A DNA stretch of 64,000 nt from Maribacter vaceletii. GTDB lineage: Bacteria > Bacteroidota > Bacteroidia > Flavobacteriales > Flavobacteriaceae. The position numbers and the translations under genes were made by a program. Below, in pieces: positions 1 through 9,000 of this stretch (the first letter of the stretch is position 1; each line of letters opens with the position of its first letter). The notes beneath the pieces were generated by a model, which saw only the letters and a program-made list of their open reading frames with translations, was not told the DNA's origin and did not search any database. The stretch spans positions 24,948-88,947 of the forward strand of contig NZ_RBIQ01000014.1 of assembly GCF_003634105.1 (NCBI RefSeq), in the 5' to 3' direction.

Positions 1-425
1 TATTTTCTATTTTAAAATTAAACCCCACCAATCTTACTATAGAAAAAGAAAGTCTAGAATACGAAGCATGTACTTACAACTTAAATTTTTTTAAAGTTAT
101 TAGCCGAAAGGCAAAAGTAACTCCTAAAAAAAATGGACAATTTGTAACTGTCTGGAAAAGAAACCAAGAAAACATAACTACCCCTTTTAATTATGAAGAC
201 GATTTTGATTTTATTATCATTTATTGCAAAAAAGGAGAAAATACCGGTGTTTTTATATTTCCAAAACAAATACTAATTCAAGAAAAAATAATTTCTACTA
301 ACAAAAGAGATGGAAAGAGAGGGTTTAGAGTGTACCCTTCTTGGGATACACCAACAAATTTAACTGCACAAAACACACAAAATTGGCAACTTAATTACCA
401 TATTAAATTATCTTCCCAAGAATAA
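1..425 (+). CDS. MepB family protein, 3' part
   Basis: An open frame enters from the left edge (first full codon at base 3) and stops with TAA at 423-425, giving about 140 residues. It carries the family core: GQFVTVWKRN, then DDFDFIIIYCKKGENTGVFIFP, shortened here to its key blocks DFIIIYC and GVFIFPK, then NKRDGKRGFRVYPSW. MepB proteins are usually about 160 residues, so only a short N-terminus is missing. The family is named after a gene in the Staphylococcus mep multidrug-efflux locus; its biochemical role is not established. It lies upstream of the arsenic operon on the same strand, with an 88-base gap and no clear terminator between, but nothing shows a shared function. Confidence 0.85.
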   Translation, partial: FSILKLNPTNLTIEKESLEYEACTYNLNFFKVISRKAKVTPKKNGQFVTVWKRNQENITTPFNYEDDFDFIIIYCKKGENTGVFIFPKQILIQEKIISTNKRDGKRGFRVYPSWDTPTNLTAQNTQNWQLNYHIKLSSQE

Positions 426-474
426 AAAATTGATTCTTAGGATACATTTTTTATAAAAAACATAAGCCGTTAAT

Positions 475-499
475 TATATTTATCGTAATATTGCAATAT
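475..499 (+). promoter_or_regulatory. Candidate ArsR operator and promoter of the ars operon
   Basis: The perfect palindrome ATATTGCAATAT (488-499) sits just upstream of the arsR start and overlaps the right flank of a -7-like box, TATATTTA (475-482). A second copy with matching flanks in reverse orientation lies before the next gene. ArsR-family repressors bind such imperfect dyads and release on As(III). The repressor assignment is inference from position and repetition. Confidence 0.6.
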
Positions 500-513
500 A
501 TAAATACAAGTGT

Positions 514-846
514 ATGGGATTAGCAAAATCTGAAATGTTTACAGACAAACAAAATTTAATTTCTTCTTATGCCAAAGTGTTTGGACACCCTGCAAGGGTT
601 GCTATTTTAGAACATTTATTTGCAATTAATTCTTGTATTTGTGGTGACTTAGTAGATGTTATAGGCTTAGCCCAACCTACAATTTCTCAGCACTTAAAAG
701 AATTAAAAAATATTGGCCTTATAAAAGGAAATGTAGAAGGTACAAGTGTATGTTATTGTATACATAAAGAAAACTGGACAGCAATGAAAGCTACAATTAA
801 CAAATTTCTAGATCAAGACATTAACTGCAATACAGATTGTTGTTGA
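514..846 (+). CDS. arsR: ArsR family arsenite-responsive repressor
   Basis: A 110-residue winged-helix repressor. It should bind the ars promoter and release when As(III) or a similar soft metal coordinates its cysteines. The HTH reads LAQPTISQHLKELKNIGLI, and the segment before it carries a Cys41-x-Cys43 pair (SCICGDL) at the place where classic ArsR proteins have their metal-binding CxC. The C-terminus adds another cysteine group (CNTDCC). It is the first gene of the operon, 49 bases before the DUF6428 gene, and the palindrome just upstream suggests autoregulation. The family call is secure; the inducing metal is inferred from the Acr3 and ArsC genes downstream. Confidence 0.9.
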   Translation: MGLAKSEMFTDKQNLISSYAKVFGHPARVAILEHLFAINSCICGDLVDVIGLAQPTISQHLKELKNIGLIKGNVEGTSVCYCIHKENWTAMKATINKFLDQDINCNTDCC

Positions 847-865
847 AAAAAATTTAAACCATTTA

Positions 866-890
866 ATTATAATATTGCAATAAAACGATA
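866..890. promoter_or_regulatory. Second candidate ArsR operator
   Basis: ATATTGCAATAA (873-884) repeats the core of the dyad found before arsR. Read on the opposite strand, its flanks (TATCGT before, TATAAT after) also match those of the first site. It lies in the 49-base gap between arsR and the DUF6428 gene, so it could give a second regulated promoter or an autoregulatory roadblock. Function is inferred. Confidence 0.5.
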
Positions 891-895
891 ATACT

Positions 896-1366
896 ATGAA
901 ACTATCAGAAATAAAACAGCATTTAAACACATTAGAGAATATTGCTTTTAAACTTCCTAACGGAGAGTTAGTTCCTAAACATTTTCATGTAACCGAAGTT
1001 GGAAAAGTAACAAAAAAATTTATTGATTGTGGTGGTACAGTAAGAAACGAAGAAGTAGTTAACTTTCAATTATGGAATGCAAATGATTATGACCACAGAT
1101 TACATCCTGATAAACTAATACATATTATAGAGCTTTCTGAGAAAACTTTACATATTGGAGATTTAGATATTGAAGTAGAATACCAAGGGGAAACTATTGG
1201 AAAATTTGGATTAGATTTTGACGGTACTAGCTTTTTATTAACTGGGAAGCAAACAGATTGCCTTGCAAAAGACAATTGCGGTGTGCCAGAACCAAAGCAA
1301 AAAGTTAAACTAAAAGAGTTACAAGCTACTGGAAATTCTTGTGCTCCAAACTCTGGTTGTTGTTAA
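896..1366 (+). CDS. DUF6428 family protein of the arsenic operon
   Basis: A 156-residue soluble protein of unknown function, recognised as DUF6428, a family often found in ars operons of Bacteroidota. An alpha/beta domain (about residues 1-125, with LNTLENIAFKLPNGELVPKH near the N-terminus) is followed by a charged linker and a cysteine-rich tail ending in SCAPNSGCC; further cysteines are in QTDCLAKDNCGVP. The paired cysteines suggest As(III) or metal binding, perhaps delivery to the pump, but no biochemical role is known to me. It lies between arsR and arsC in one operon, 21 bases before the next gene. Confidence 0.8.
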   Translation: MKLSEIKQHLNTLENIAFKLPNGELVPKHFHVTEVGKVTKKFIDCGGTVRNEEVVNFQLWNANDYDHRLHPDKLIHIIELSEKTLHIGDLDIEVEYQGETIGKFGLDFDGTSFLLTGKQTDCLAKDNCGVPEPKQKVKLKELQATGNSCAPNSGCC

Positions 1367-1387
1367 ATTTATAAAACCCTTGTACAA

Positions 1388-1999
1388 ATGTTATACAAAG
1401 ATATAATTACGCAAATAGAATCTTTAGATACAACAACTATTTCTGAAGAAAGAAAATTAATAGTAACCCCATTAATAGATTTTGTAAAAAGCAAAAAAGA
1501 GGCAAAAGAAGATATTAGAATAAATTTTATTTGCACTCACAACTCAAGACGTAGTCATCTATCCCAAGTTTGGGCGCAAACTATTGCTGCATATTTTAAT
1601 ATCAAAAACGTCTTTTGCTATTCTGGCGGCACAGAAGCTACTGCACTTTTTCCAATGGCAGCAAAAGCTTTAACAACTTCTGGTTTTAAAATTGAAACTA
1701 TCTCAAATGAAAAAAATCCTGTTTATAGTATAAAAAATGGGGATAACAACCACCCTATTATAGGTTTCTCCAAAAAGTATGACGACAGTTTTAATCCAAC
1801 TTCTAAATTTGCAGCAGTATTAACCTGTTCTAGTGCGGATCAAGGTTGCCCTTTTATTGCCGGTGCTGAAAAAAGAATCCCTATTACTTTTGAGGATCCA
1901 AAAGCTTTTGACAATACACCGCAACAGGAAGAAAAGTATCAAGAAAGAAGTATTCAAATAGCAACAGAATTATACTATGTATTTTCCAAAATTAAATAA
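1388..1999 (+). CDS. arsC: Thioredoxin-type arsenate reductase (LMW-phosphatase fold)
   Basis: A 203-residue protein of the low-molecular-weight tyrosine phosphatase fold, expected to reduce arsenate to arsenite. The P-loop is CTHNSRRS with nucleophile Cys49. A second pair, Cys147-x6-Cys154 in CSSADQGCP, has the same spacing as the Cys82/Cys89 relay of S. aureus pI258 ArsC, so the three-cysteine relay is intact. It differs from the classic enzyme by about 40 extra N-terminal residues and a longer stretch between P-loop and relay pair. It lies between the DUF6428 gene and acr3, three bases before the latter, as expected for a reductase feeding an arsenite exporter. Confidence 0.85.
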   Translation: MLYKDIITQIESLDTTTISEERKLIVTPLIDFVKSKKEAKEDIRINFICTHNSRRSHLSQVWAQTIAAYFNIKNVFCYSGGTEATALFPMAAKALTTSGFKIETISNEKNPVYSIKNGDNNHPIIGFSKKYDDSFNPTSKFAAVLTCSSADQGCPFIAGAEKRIPITFEDPKAFDNTPQQEEKYQERSIQIATELYYVFSKIK

Positions 2000-2002
2000 G
2001 AA

Positions 2003-3034
2003 ATGGCAAAAAAATTAAGCTTTCTTGATAGTAAACTAACGTTATGGATTTTCGTGGCTATGATTTTAGGTGTTGGTTTTGGAAATTTTTTCCCACAGTT
2101 ACCTAAATATATTAATGCTGCAAGTTCAGGAACTACAAATATTCCAATAGCAATAGGATTAATTTTAATGATGTATCCTCCCTTAGCAAAGGTTAATTAT
2201 AAACTTTTACCAAAAGTATTTAAGGATATTAAAGTACTGTCTATTTCATTAATTCTAAACTGGATTATAGGGCCTGTTTTAATGTTTATTCTTGCAATTA
2301 CTTTTTTAAAAGAGTATCCAGAATATATGGTTGGCCTAATACTAATTGGATTAGCAAGGTGTATTGCCATGGTATTAGTTTGGAATGATTTGGCAGAGGG
2401 AAGTAGTGAATATGGCGCAGGCTTAGTAGCACTAAATAGTATTTTTCAAGTTTTTGCCTATAGCTTTTATGCGTGGCTATTTATTACAATACTGCCTCCC
2501 TATTTTGGATTTGAAGGTGCTATTGTAGACATATCTATTGCTACAATAGCAGAAAGTGTTGCTATATATTTAGGAATACCTTTTGCTTTAGGGATACTAA
2601 GTAGAATAGTACTTGTAAAACGTAAAGGAGAAAAATGGTATACAGAAAAATTTATACCTACAATTTCCCCATTAACATTAATTTCTCTACTATTTACTAT
2701 TGTTCTTATGTTTTCTTTAAAAGGAGAATTAATTTTAGAAATTCCTTTAGATGTGCTACGCATAGCCGTACCATTAGTCATTTATTTTGTAGTAATGTTT
2801 GGTATTGCCTTTTTTGTAAGTAAAGTTGTTGGTGCTAATTATTCTAAAAATGCTGCAATTTCTTTTACTGCTGCTGGTAATAATTTTGAACTTGCAATAG
2901 CGGTTGCAATTGCTGTTTTTGGGTTAAATTCTGGGCAAGCATTTACAGGTGTTATTGGGCCTTTAATAGAAGTTCCTGCACTAATTTTACTAGTTAAAGT
3001 TGCTTTTTGGTTAAAACGAAAATACTATTCTTAA
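2003..3034 (+). CDS. arsB: Arsenite efflux permease, ACR3 family
   Basis: A 343-residue inner-membrane carrier with about ten hydrophobic segments, extruding As(OH)3. The family cysteine lies in [15 protein letters not shown] (Cys120), and the second conserved block [17 protein letters not shown] contains Glu297. These match the Cys and Glu shown to be essential in Acr3 of Alkaliphilus metalliredigens. It is the last gene of the operon, followed by a strong terminator. Acr3 pumps are often called arsB or acr3 in annotation; the fold is BART superfamily rather than the E. coli ArsB type. Confidence 0.92.
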   Translation: MAKKLSFLDSKLTLWIFVAMILGVGFGNFFPQLPKYINAASSGTTNIPIAIGLILMMYPPLAKVNYKLLPKVFKDIKVLSISLILNWIIGPVLMFILAITFLKEYPEYMVGLILIGLARCIAMVLVWNDLAEGSSEYGAGLVALNSIFQVFAYSFYAWLFITILPPYFGFEGAIVDISIATIAESVAIYLGIPFALGILSRIVLVKRKGEKWYTEKFIPTISPLTLISLLFTIVLMFSLKGELILEIPLDVLRIAVPLVIYFVVMFGIAFFVSKVVGANYSKNAAISFTAAGNNFELAIAVAIAVFGLNSGQAFTGVIGPLIEVPALILLVKVAFWLKRKYYS

Positions 3035-3056
3035 TAAGTATAGTAATACCAATTTT

Positions 3057-3100
3057 AAAACATCTTATCTTTAAATATTTTTAACAGATAGGATGTTTTT
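3057..3100 (+). terminator. Terminator of the ars operon
   Basis: AAACATCTTATCT pairs with AGATAGGATGTTT (one G-T pair) around an AT-rich loop and is followed by T-rich sequence. It sits 22 bases after the acr3 stop. Confidence 0.8.
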
Positions 3101-3198
3101 CTTTTTTAACATACATAAAATACTTAATTAAACAATACTTCGTTATTAGATGGTGTACTATATTTCTTACACATATATGTTGAATTAAAAAAGAAGAA

Positions 3199-4461
3199 AT
3201 GATAGCTCCAAAAGACCATTTATATGAAAAAGAACGTGTAAATGCTTTAAAATCTTACAACGTTTTAGACACGCTTCCTGAAGAAGACTATGACAATTTA
3301 ACCAAGATTGCCGCTCAAATTTGTGGCACCCCTATCTCTTTAGTAAGTCTCTTAGATGAAACCAGACAATGGTTTAAATCTAGACATGGTATAGATGCTA
3401 CAGAAACCCCTAAGGAATTAGCGTTTTGTGCTCATGCTATAAATTCTGATGATAAAATTTTTAATATAAAAGATGCTAGAGAAGATGAAAGGTTTAAAGA
3501 AAACCCTTTAGTTATTAATGATCCAAATGTAATTTTCTATGCAGGTGTTTCGCTAACTAATGACGAGGGTCTTCCTCTTGGAACTCTCTGCGTTATAGAT
3601 CACAAACCAAGAACTTTAACTCAAACTCAAAAAGATTCTTTAACTGCATTATCCAAACATGTAATGAATCTTTTAGAACTTAGAAAAAATAGAATCTTAT
3701 TAGAAGATTCTAATAAAGAATTAGCTTTAAAGAATACAGAATTAGAAAATTTTGCATCCACAACTGCTCATGATTTAAAAGCTCCATTAAATAATATTTC
3801 TTCTATGTCTGAATTAATTATAGAAAGTTATTCGGACAAACTAGAGGAAGATGGCTCTATAATGCTTGGTTTTATAAAAACATCTTCTGATAAGTTAAAA
3901 AAATTGATTGATGGACTATTAAATTACAGTAAAACCTCTTCTTTATTACACTCAGAACGTACAACTGTTACTATAACTACGATAATAGAAGATTTACAAA
4001 CTTTATATGCCTTTGAAAGTTCTGTAGATTTAGTAGTAAAAACAGACTTAAAAACCATAACTATTAATAAAATTGCACTAGATCAAATTTTAATTAATTT
4101 GGTAGGAAATGCAATAAAATATGGTAATAAAGACGATTTAAAAATAATAATAGGAGTTTCTGAAAGTAAAGAAAATTATCATTTTTACGTACAAGATAAT
4201 GGTCCTGGCATAGCTCTTAATCTACATGACAAAATATTTGAAATTTTTAAAACTGTAGGTGTAAAAGATAAATATGGCCAACAAGGAACTGGAATTGGAT
4301 TAGCTACCGTAAAGAAAATAGTAGAAAAACTGGGAGGAACAATTTCTGTGGAATCTGAAGAAGGTAAAGGTGCAAAATTCATTTTTAACATTACAAAAGA
4401 TACAACACCAAATATTCCTTTAGTAAACTACCTCGGGGCAAGCCCACAAGGCATTTATTAG
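3199..4461 (+). CDS. GAF-domain sensor histidine kinase
   Basis: A 420-residue cytoplasmic histidine kinase with no membrane segment. An N-terminal GAF domain (about 25-160, with FCAHAI and PLGTLCVID typical of this subclass) is followed by a HisKA domain with phospho-acceptor His191 (TTAHDLKAPLNN). The ATPase domain has an N box (NLVGNAIKYGNK), G1 (DNGPGI), F box (IFEIFKTVG) and G2 (GTGIGLATVKKI). No response regulator is adjacent, so the partner is unknown. The last ten residues, YLGASPQGIY, lie outside the domain and are encoded by a palindromic repeat element at the 3' end. The ligand sensed by GAF cannot be told. Confidence 0.9.
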   Translation: MIAPKDHLYEKERVNALKSYNVLDTLPEEDYDNLTKIAAQICGTPISLVSLLDETRQWFKSRHGIDATETPKELAFCAHAINSDDKIFNIKDAREDERFKENPLVINDPNVIFYAGVSLTNDEGLPLGTLCVIDHKPRTLTQTQKDSLTALSKHVMNLLELRKNRILLEDSNKELALKNTELENFASTTAHDLKAPLNNISSMSELIIESYSDKLEEDGSIMLGFIKTSSDKLKKLIDGLLNYSKTSSLLHSERTTVTITTIIEDLQTLYAFESSVDLVVKTDLKTITINKIALDQILINLVGNAIKYGNKDDLKIIIGVSESKENYHFYVQDNGPGIALNLHDKIFEIFKTVGVKDKYGQQGTGIGLATVKKIVEKLGGTISVESEEGKGAKFIFNITKDTTPNIPLVNYLGASPQGIY

Positions 4462-4536
4462 GAAACTAATTTTTGATTTCTAGGCAAGCCTCGGAGCATT
4501 TAAATCTCGATTATCGAGTAAAAGAGGCTGCTTTTT
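4431..4536 (+). repeat. REP-like palindromic element overlapping the kinase 3' end
   Basis: CCTCGGGGCAAGCCCACAAGG (first 20 bases from 4431) forms a stem around GGGCAAGCCC, inside the last codons of the kinase gene. A second half, GCCTCGGAGCATTTAAAT, is followed by the hairpin CTCGATTATCGAG (4506-4518) and then AGAGGC, which pairs with GCCTC; a run of five T follows. The second structure can also act as the terminator of the kinase gene. I believe similar elements are dispersed in flavobacterial genomes, from memory only. Confidence 0.55.
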
Positions 4537-5476
4537 AATATTTAGAGACTTTAGATTTTGTCTCATTAAATTGCTGCATCATATCTTCTATAATTTCTTT
4601 TGCAGGTTTTATATCAGAAATTAAAGCAGATACCTGCCCTATTTCTAATTCTCCCTCGTCCATATCCCCTTCAAACATTCCTTTTTTGGCTCTTGCCCTT
4701 CCTAATAATTCTTTAAGTTCCTTAACAGAAGCCCCAGATTTATATGCGTTTTGAATATCTTGATAAAACTTATTATTTAATAAACGAACAGGGGCTAATT
4801 CTTTCAAAGTCAACTTAGTATCCCCTTCCTTGGCGTTTACTACCATTTCTTTAAAACTCCTATGAGAAGAAGCTTCTTTACATGCAACAAACCTACTTCC
4901 TACCTGTACAGCATCTGCCCCTAAAACCATAACTGCTAACATTGCATTTCCGGTAGCTATACCTCCTGCAGCTATGATTGGTATTTTTACATGTTTTTTA
5001 ATTAATGGTATTAATGTAAGTGTTGTAGATTCATCCCTACCATTATGACCACCTGCCTCAAAACCTTCTGCAACTATAGCATCTACCCCAGCTTCTTCTG
5101 CTTTTAAAGCAAATTTTAAACTACCAACAACATGTACTACTAGTATACCTTGAGATTTAAGTTTTGATGTCCAAACTTTAGGATTTCCAGCAGAGGTAAT
5201 TACAATCTTAACTCCAAGTTCTATTACTATATTTATTATCTCTTCTAAATCTGGATATAACATAGGAATATTAACCGCAAATGGTTTATTGGTAGCCTCT
5301 TGACACTTAAGAATGTGCTCCCTTAGCACATTAGGATACATACTCCCAGCCCCAATAACTCCTAAACCACCTGCATTAGATACTGCAGATGCTAATCGCC
5401 AACCACTTGCCCATATCATTCCGCCCTGAATAATAGGATATTCTATTCCAAATAACTTTAATACTTTATTTTTCAT
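4535..5476 (-). CDS. FMN-dependent nitronate monooxygenase / FabK-like enoyl-ACP reductase
   Basis: A 313-residue TIM-barrel flavoprotein of the NMO/FabK (2-nitropropane dioxygenase) family. Key blocks are PIIQGGMIWASG near the N-terminus, VAEGFEAGGHNGR in the middle and IIAAGGIATG followed by GADAVQVGSRF, which form the FMN phosphate site. GGHNG is shared by FabK and NMO, so sequence alone does not decide between fatty-acid reduction and nitronate oxidation. It lies 22 bases downstream of mnmA on the same strand and probably shares its transcript. Confidence 0.8.
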   Translation of the reverse strand: MKNKVLKLFGIEYPIIQGGMIWASGWRLASAVSNAGGLGVIGAGSMYPNVLREHILKCQEATNKPFAVNIPMLYPDLEEIINIVIELGVKIVITSAGNPKVWTSKLKSQGILVVHVVGSLKFALKAEEAGVDAIVAEGFEAGGHNGRDESTTLTLIPLIKKHVKIPIIAAGGIATGNAMLAVMVLGADAVQVGSRFVACKEASSHRSFKEMVVNAKEGDTKLTLKELAPVRLLNNKFYQDIQNAYKSGASVKELKELLGRARAKKGMFEGDMDEGELEIGQVSALISDIKPAKEIIEDMMQQFNETKSKVSKY

Positions 5477-5498
5477 ACCCTAAAATAACAATAAAAAA

Positions 5499-6689
5499 TT
5501 ATGCTATAACACCAGAACCTAGTAACTCATCTTCTACATACCAAGCTACAAATTGCCCTTCAGTAATTGCAGATTGCGGCTCTATAAAATCTACATATAA
5601 ACCTTTTCTAGTTTTTACAACGGTTGCATCTTCTAAAGCTTGTCTATACCTAATTCGTGCTTTAACTTTTAAAGATTCTCCAGGTTTTAAAGCTAAATCT
5701 GGTCGTATCCAATGCGTCTCTTCATTAGATACAAAAAGAGTATTTCTATATAAACCTGGGTGACTTTTTCCTTGCCCTGTATATATTACATTTTCTTCTA
5801 CATCAGTATCAATTACAAATAATGGTTCTTTTGTTCCTCCTACATTTAAACCTTTTCTTTGTCCTTTAGTAAAATAGTGTGCTCCTTGGTGCTCCCCTAC
5901 TTTTTTTCCTTCAGAAACAGCATAAACAGGTTTTTCTGAAGAAAAATATAATTTATCTTCCTCCGTATTAAACCCTGCAACTTCTCTAGTATAAAATGGG
6001 TGGGTATTTGGTATTTCTACAATAATTCCTTTTTTTGGTTTTAATTTTTGCTGTAAAAAATCAGGTAATCTTACTTTACCTATAAAACATAGTCCTTGGG
6101 AATCTTTTTTATCCGCAGTAATTAAATTCATTTTTGCTGCAATTTCTCTAACCTCAGGTTTTTGTAATTCACCTATAGGAAATAAAGTCTTAGATAATTG
6201 TTCTTGAGATAATTGGCATAAAAAATAGGATTGGTCTTTATTTTGGTCTTTACCGGATAAAAGCTGGTAAGTTTGTGTTCCATCTTCATTATTTACAATT
6301 CCTTTTCTACAATAATGCCCTGTAGCAACATAGTCCGCACCAAGTTGCATTGCTATTTTCATAAAAACATCAAACTTAATTTCTCTATTGCAAAGTACAT
6401 CTGGGTTTGGTGTTCTACCCATTTCATACTCTCTAAACATATAATCTACAATACGTTCCTTATACTCTGCACTTAAATCTACCGTCTGAAAAGGAATTCC
6501 AAGCTTCTCTGCTACGATTAGAGCATCATTACTATCTTCTAACCATGGACATTCTTCGGATATTGTAACAGAATCATCATGCCAATTTTTCATAAAAAGG
6601 CCTATAACGTCATATCCCTGCTCCTTAAGAAGGTATGCTGCAACACTTGAATCTACTCCTCCAGAAAGACCTACAACTACTTTTTTCAT
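5499..6689 (-). CDS. mnmA: tRNA-specific 2-thiouridylase MnmA
   Basis: A 396-residue enzyme that thiolates U34 in the anticodon of tRNA-Lys, Glu and Gln, using ATP and a persulfide relay. The N-terminal PP-loop is GLSGGVDSS. The catalytic cysteine is Cys100 in [12 protein letters not shown], and its partner Cys201 lies in [11 protein letters not shown]. The central domain has the ATGHYCR block, and the C-terminal beta barrel ends in [20 protein letters not shown]. The length is somewhat above E. coli MnmA (about 370). It has its own promoter just upstream. Confidence 0.97.
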   Translation of the reverse strand: MKKVVVGLSGGVDSSVAAYLLKEQGYDVIGLFMKNWHDDSVTISEECPWLEDSNDALIVAEKLGIPFQTVDLSAEYKERIVDYMFREYEMGRTPNPDVLCNREIKFDVFMKIAMQLGADYVATGHYCRKGIVNNEDGTQTYQLLSGKDQNKDQSYFLCQLSQEQLSKTLFPIGELQKPEVREIAAKMNLITADKKDSQGLCFIGKVRLPDFLQQKLKPKKGIIVEIPNTHPFYTREVAGFNTEEDKLYFSSEKPVYAVSEGKKVGEHQGAHYFTKGQRKGLNVGGTKEPLFVIDTDVEENVIYTGQGKSHPGLYRNTLFVSNEETHWIRPDLALKPGESLKVKARIRYRQALEDATVVKTRKGLYVDFIEPQSAITEGQFVAWYVEDELLGSGVIA

Positions 6690-6709
6690 TCTAAAAATTA
6701 TATAGCCTA

Positions 6710-6743
6710 CAAAAGTACAAAATTACCATCTTAGAATTTTCAA
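6710..6743 (-). promoter_or_regulatory. mnmA promoter (Bacteroidota type)
   Basis: On the minus strand TTG (6741-6743) and TACTTTTG (6710-6717) are 23 bases apart, matching the flavobacterial TTG / TAnnTTTG consensus. Transcription would start about 15 bases before the mnmA ATG. Confidence 0.65.
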
Positions 6744-6801
6744 ATTTAATTTTCTCTTCAAAAATTATGTTTTGTTTAATTTTTTTATATATTTGTTAAA
6801 C

Positions 6802-6878
6802 AATAAACAACTATTTATCTAACATATACTTTATTAATAACCAATAGTTTACATAATAAATATTAATTGTTGTTTATT
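6802..6878. promoter_or_regulatory. Inverted repeat upstream of the FAS1 gene
   Basis: AATAAACAAC (6802-6811) and its exact reverse complement GTTGTTTATT (6869-6878) are 57 bases apart, 41 bases or more before the start codon. The 230-base gap is very AT-rich, so chance is possible. It could be a two-site operator. Confidence 0.3.
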
Positions 6879-6919
6879 AATTTGTTATAAAAATTAAACA
6901 TTATACTAAAATTTAAGCC

Positions 6920-8911
6920 ATGGAAAAACTATTAAAAATGAAACGTTACTTATTACTATCCTGTTTTTGTATTACACTTTTTTCTTGTGATAAAAACGAT
7001 GATGTAACAGAAGAAAAATCAACCGAACTTAGCATTACTGCAACAGCCCAAGCAACAGAATCTCTAAGCTCTTTAGTTGCTGCTCTAATACAGGCCGATG
7101 CAGGCTTAGTTGAAGCTCTAGATGATAAAAACGCTACCTACACTGTTTTTGCGCCAACTAATGATGCTTTTACTACCCTATTAGGAAATTTAGATGATTT
7201 TAACTCTCTGGAAGATTTTGATACAGAAGAAGAAAAAGCTCTACTTGCTCAAATTCTTAAATATCATGTTATAACAGATATTGCTGCAAAATCTACAGAT
7301 TTAAATGATGGCCAAATGATAACCACACTGCAAGAGGAAGATGTAACTATTGCTTTAGAATCCTCTTCAGTTAATATCATAGACAAAACAGAAACAAAAG
7401 CTACTGTTACTGCAGCAGACATAATTGCTACTAATGGTGTTGTTCACCTTGTAGATAAAGTACTTTTACCGCAGACGGTTATTGATGCCATTAACTCTCC
7501 TGGTAACTTAGTTAGTATTTTAATAGAAACCGAGCCGCTTTCCATATTAAAAGATGCTGTGATAAAAGCAGACTTAGTAGAGACTTTATCTAGTGAAGGC
7601 CCTTTTACTGTATTTGCGCCAACAAATGATGCTTTTGCTGCATTATTAGATGTTTTAGGTGATGATTATAATAGTTTAGATGATTTTGATACTGAAGAAG
7701 AAATAAATTTATTAAAAAATATTCTTCTTTTTCATGTTATACCAAATGCTACTGTAAAAGCAGGAGATTTAACTGCAGGAGAAGTAGGAACCGCATTTAC
7801 AAACAACTCTGTTAGTATTATAGATAACCAAGGAACATTTGTTATAGTAGATGCATCTGAAGCTAATACAAACATAACTGGTACAGATATTATAGCTTCA
7901 AACGGAGTAGCACACACCATAGATAAAGTACTTTTACCGCAAGTAGCAATTGATTTTGTTACGAACTTAAATCTTAAAACAATAGTAGAATTAGCTGTTG
8001 AAACTAACGATTTAAGTGTTCTAGTTAGCACTTTACAACAAGCAGATGCTGGCCTAGTTGAAACCTTGTCTGGAGATGGACCATTCACTGTTTTTGCACC
8101 AACAAATGATGCTTTTATTGCATTATTAGAAAGTTTAGGAGATGAATATAATGCTGTAAGTGATTTTGATACAGATGAAGAAAAAGCTCTACTTGTAAAA
8201 ATACTTACCTATCATGTAATTGGTAACACTACCGCTTTATCTACAGATTTATCTAACCACCAAGAGATTACAACGCTACAATCTGAAAATATTACGATTA
8301 ACTTAACGGGTGGAGTTTATATAAATGATGCAACAGATACTCCTGCACAAGTAACAGCTGCAGACGTTATTGCTAGTAACGGTGTGGTTCATATTATTGA
8401 TAAAGTATTATTACCTCAAGAAGTTTTAGACATACTAAATCCTAATATTGTTGCAACAGCACAAAGTGTTTCAGATTTGAGTCTTTTAGTTGAAGCTCTT
8501 ATACAAGCTGATGCAGGTTTGGTAGATACTCTATCTGGCGAAGGACCATTTACTGTATTTGCTCCAACAAATGCTGCATTTACAAGTCTATTAGATCTAT
8601 TAGGGAATGATTATAATAGTTTAGAAGATTTTGACACCCCTGAAGAGAAGACAATTTTAACAAAAATACTAACATACCATGTTATTTCTGGTGCTAGCGT
8701 AAAATCTACAGATTTAACAGACCATCAAGAAATAATTCCATTACAAGGAGAATCTATTTTTGCCTTAGTAGGTAATAGTATAGGGTTAAGAGATAAGACT
8801 TCTACCGATGCAAATGTTACAACTGCAGATGTTATGACAAGCAATGGTATTGTACATATAATAGATAAAGTTTTATTGCCCCAAGAAGTTCTTGATGCAT
8901 TAGGACATTAA
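6920..8911 (+). CDS. Surface lipoprotein with four FAS1 (fasciclin) domains
   Basis: A 663-residue secreted lipoprotein. The signal peptide ends in a lipobox, LFSC/D, and a start at the second Met (6938, MKRYLLLSCF) would fit a typical signal peptide better. Four tandem FAS1 domains follow, at about 43-186, 197-338, 350-495 and 508-657. Each has the FTVFAPTNDAF motif and ends with NGVVHxxDKVLLPQ. Fasciclin domains mediate cell-cell or matrix adhesion. Domains 1 and 4 both start with LIQADAGLV, which suggests internal duplication. The gene stands alone between divergent mnmA and the convergent yidC unit. Its binding partner is unknown. Confidence 0.92.
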   Translation: MEKLLKMKRYLLLSCFCITLFSCDKNDDVTEEKSTELSITATAQATESLSSLVAALIQADAGLVEALDDKNATYTVFAPTNDAFTTLLGNLDDFNSLEDFDTEEEKALLAQILKYHVITDIAAKSTDLNDGQMITTLQEEDVTIALESSSVNIIDKTETKATVTAADIIATNGVVHLVDKVLLPQTVIDAINSPGNLVSILIETEPLSILKDAVIKADLVETLSSEGPFTVFAPTNDAFAALLDVLGDDYNSLDDFDTEEEINLLKNILLFHVIPNATVKAGDLTAGEVGTAFTNNSVSIIDNQGTFVIVDASEANTNITGTDIIASNGVAHTIDKVLLPQVAIDFVTNLNLKTIVELAVETNDLSVLVSTLQQADAGLVETLSGDGPFTVFAPTNDAFIALLESLGDEYNAVSDFDTDEEKALLVKILTYHVIGNTTALSTDLSNHQEITTLQSENITINLTGGVYINDATDTPAQVTAADVIASNGVVHIIDKVLLPQEVLDILNPNIVATAQSVSDLSLLVEALIQADAGLVDTLSGEGPFTVFAPTNAAFTSLLDLLGNDYNSLEDFDTPEEKTILTKILTYHVISGASVKSTDLTDHQEIIPLQGESIFALVGNSIGLRDKTSTDANVTTADVMTSNGIVHIIDKVLLPQEVLDALGH

Positions 8912-9000
8912 AAAACCCCGAGATATTAACTAACCATAGTTTTTATTTCATTTTAAGCCCCTGCATTACTATAATATAGTTTTGTTTGGGGTTTTATTTT
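8911..9000 (+). terminator. Probable terminator of the FAS1 gene
   Basis: AAAACCCC (8912-8919) right after the stop pairs with GGGGTTTT (8988-8995), followed by ATTTT. The 68-base loop is long, so this is less certain than the other terminators. Confidence 0.5.
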
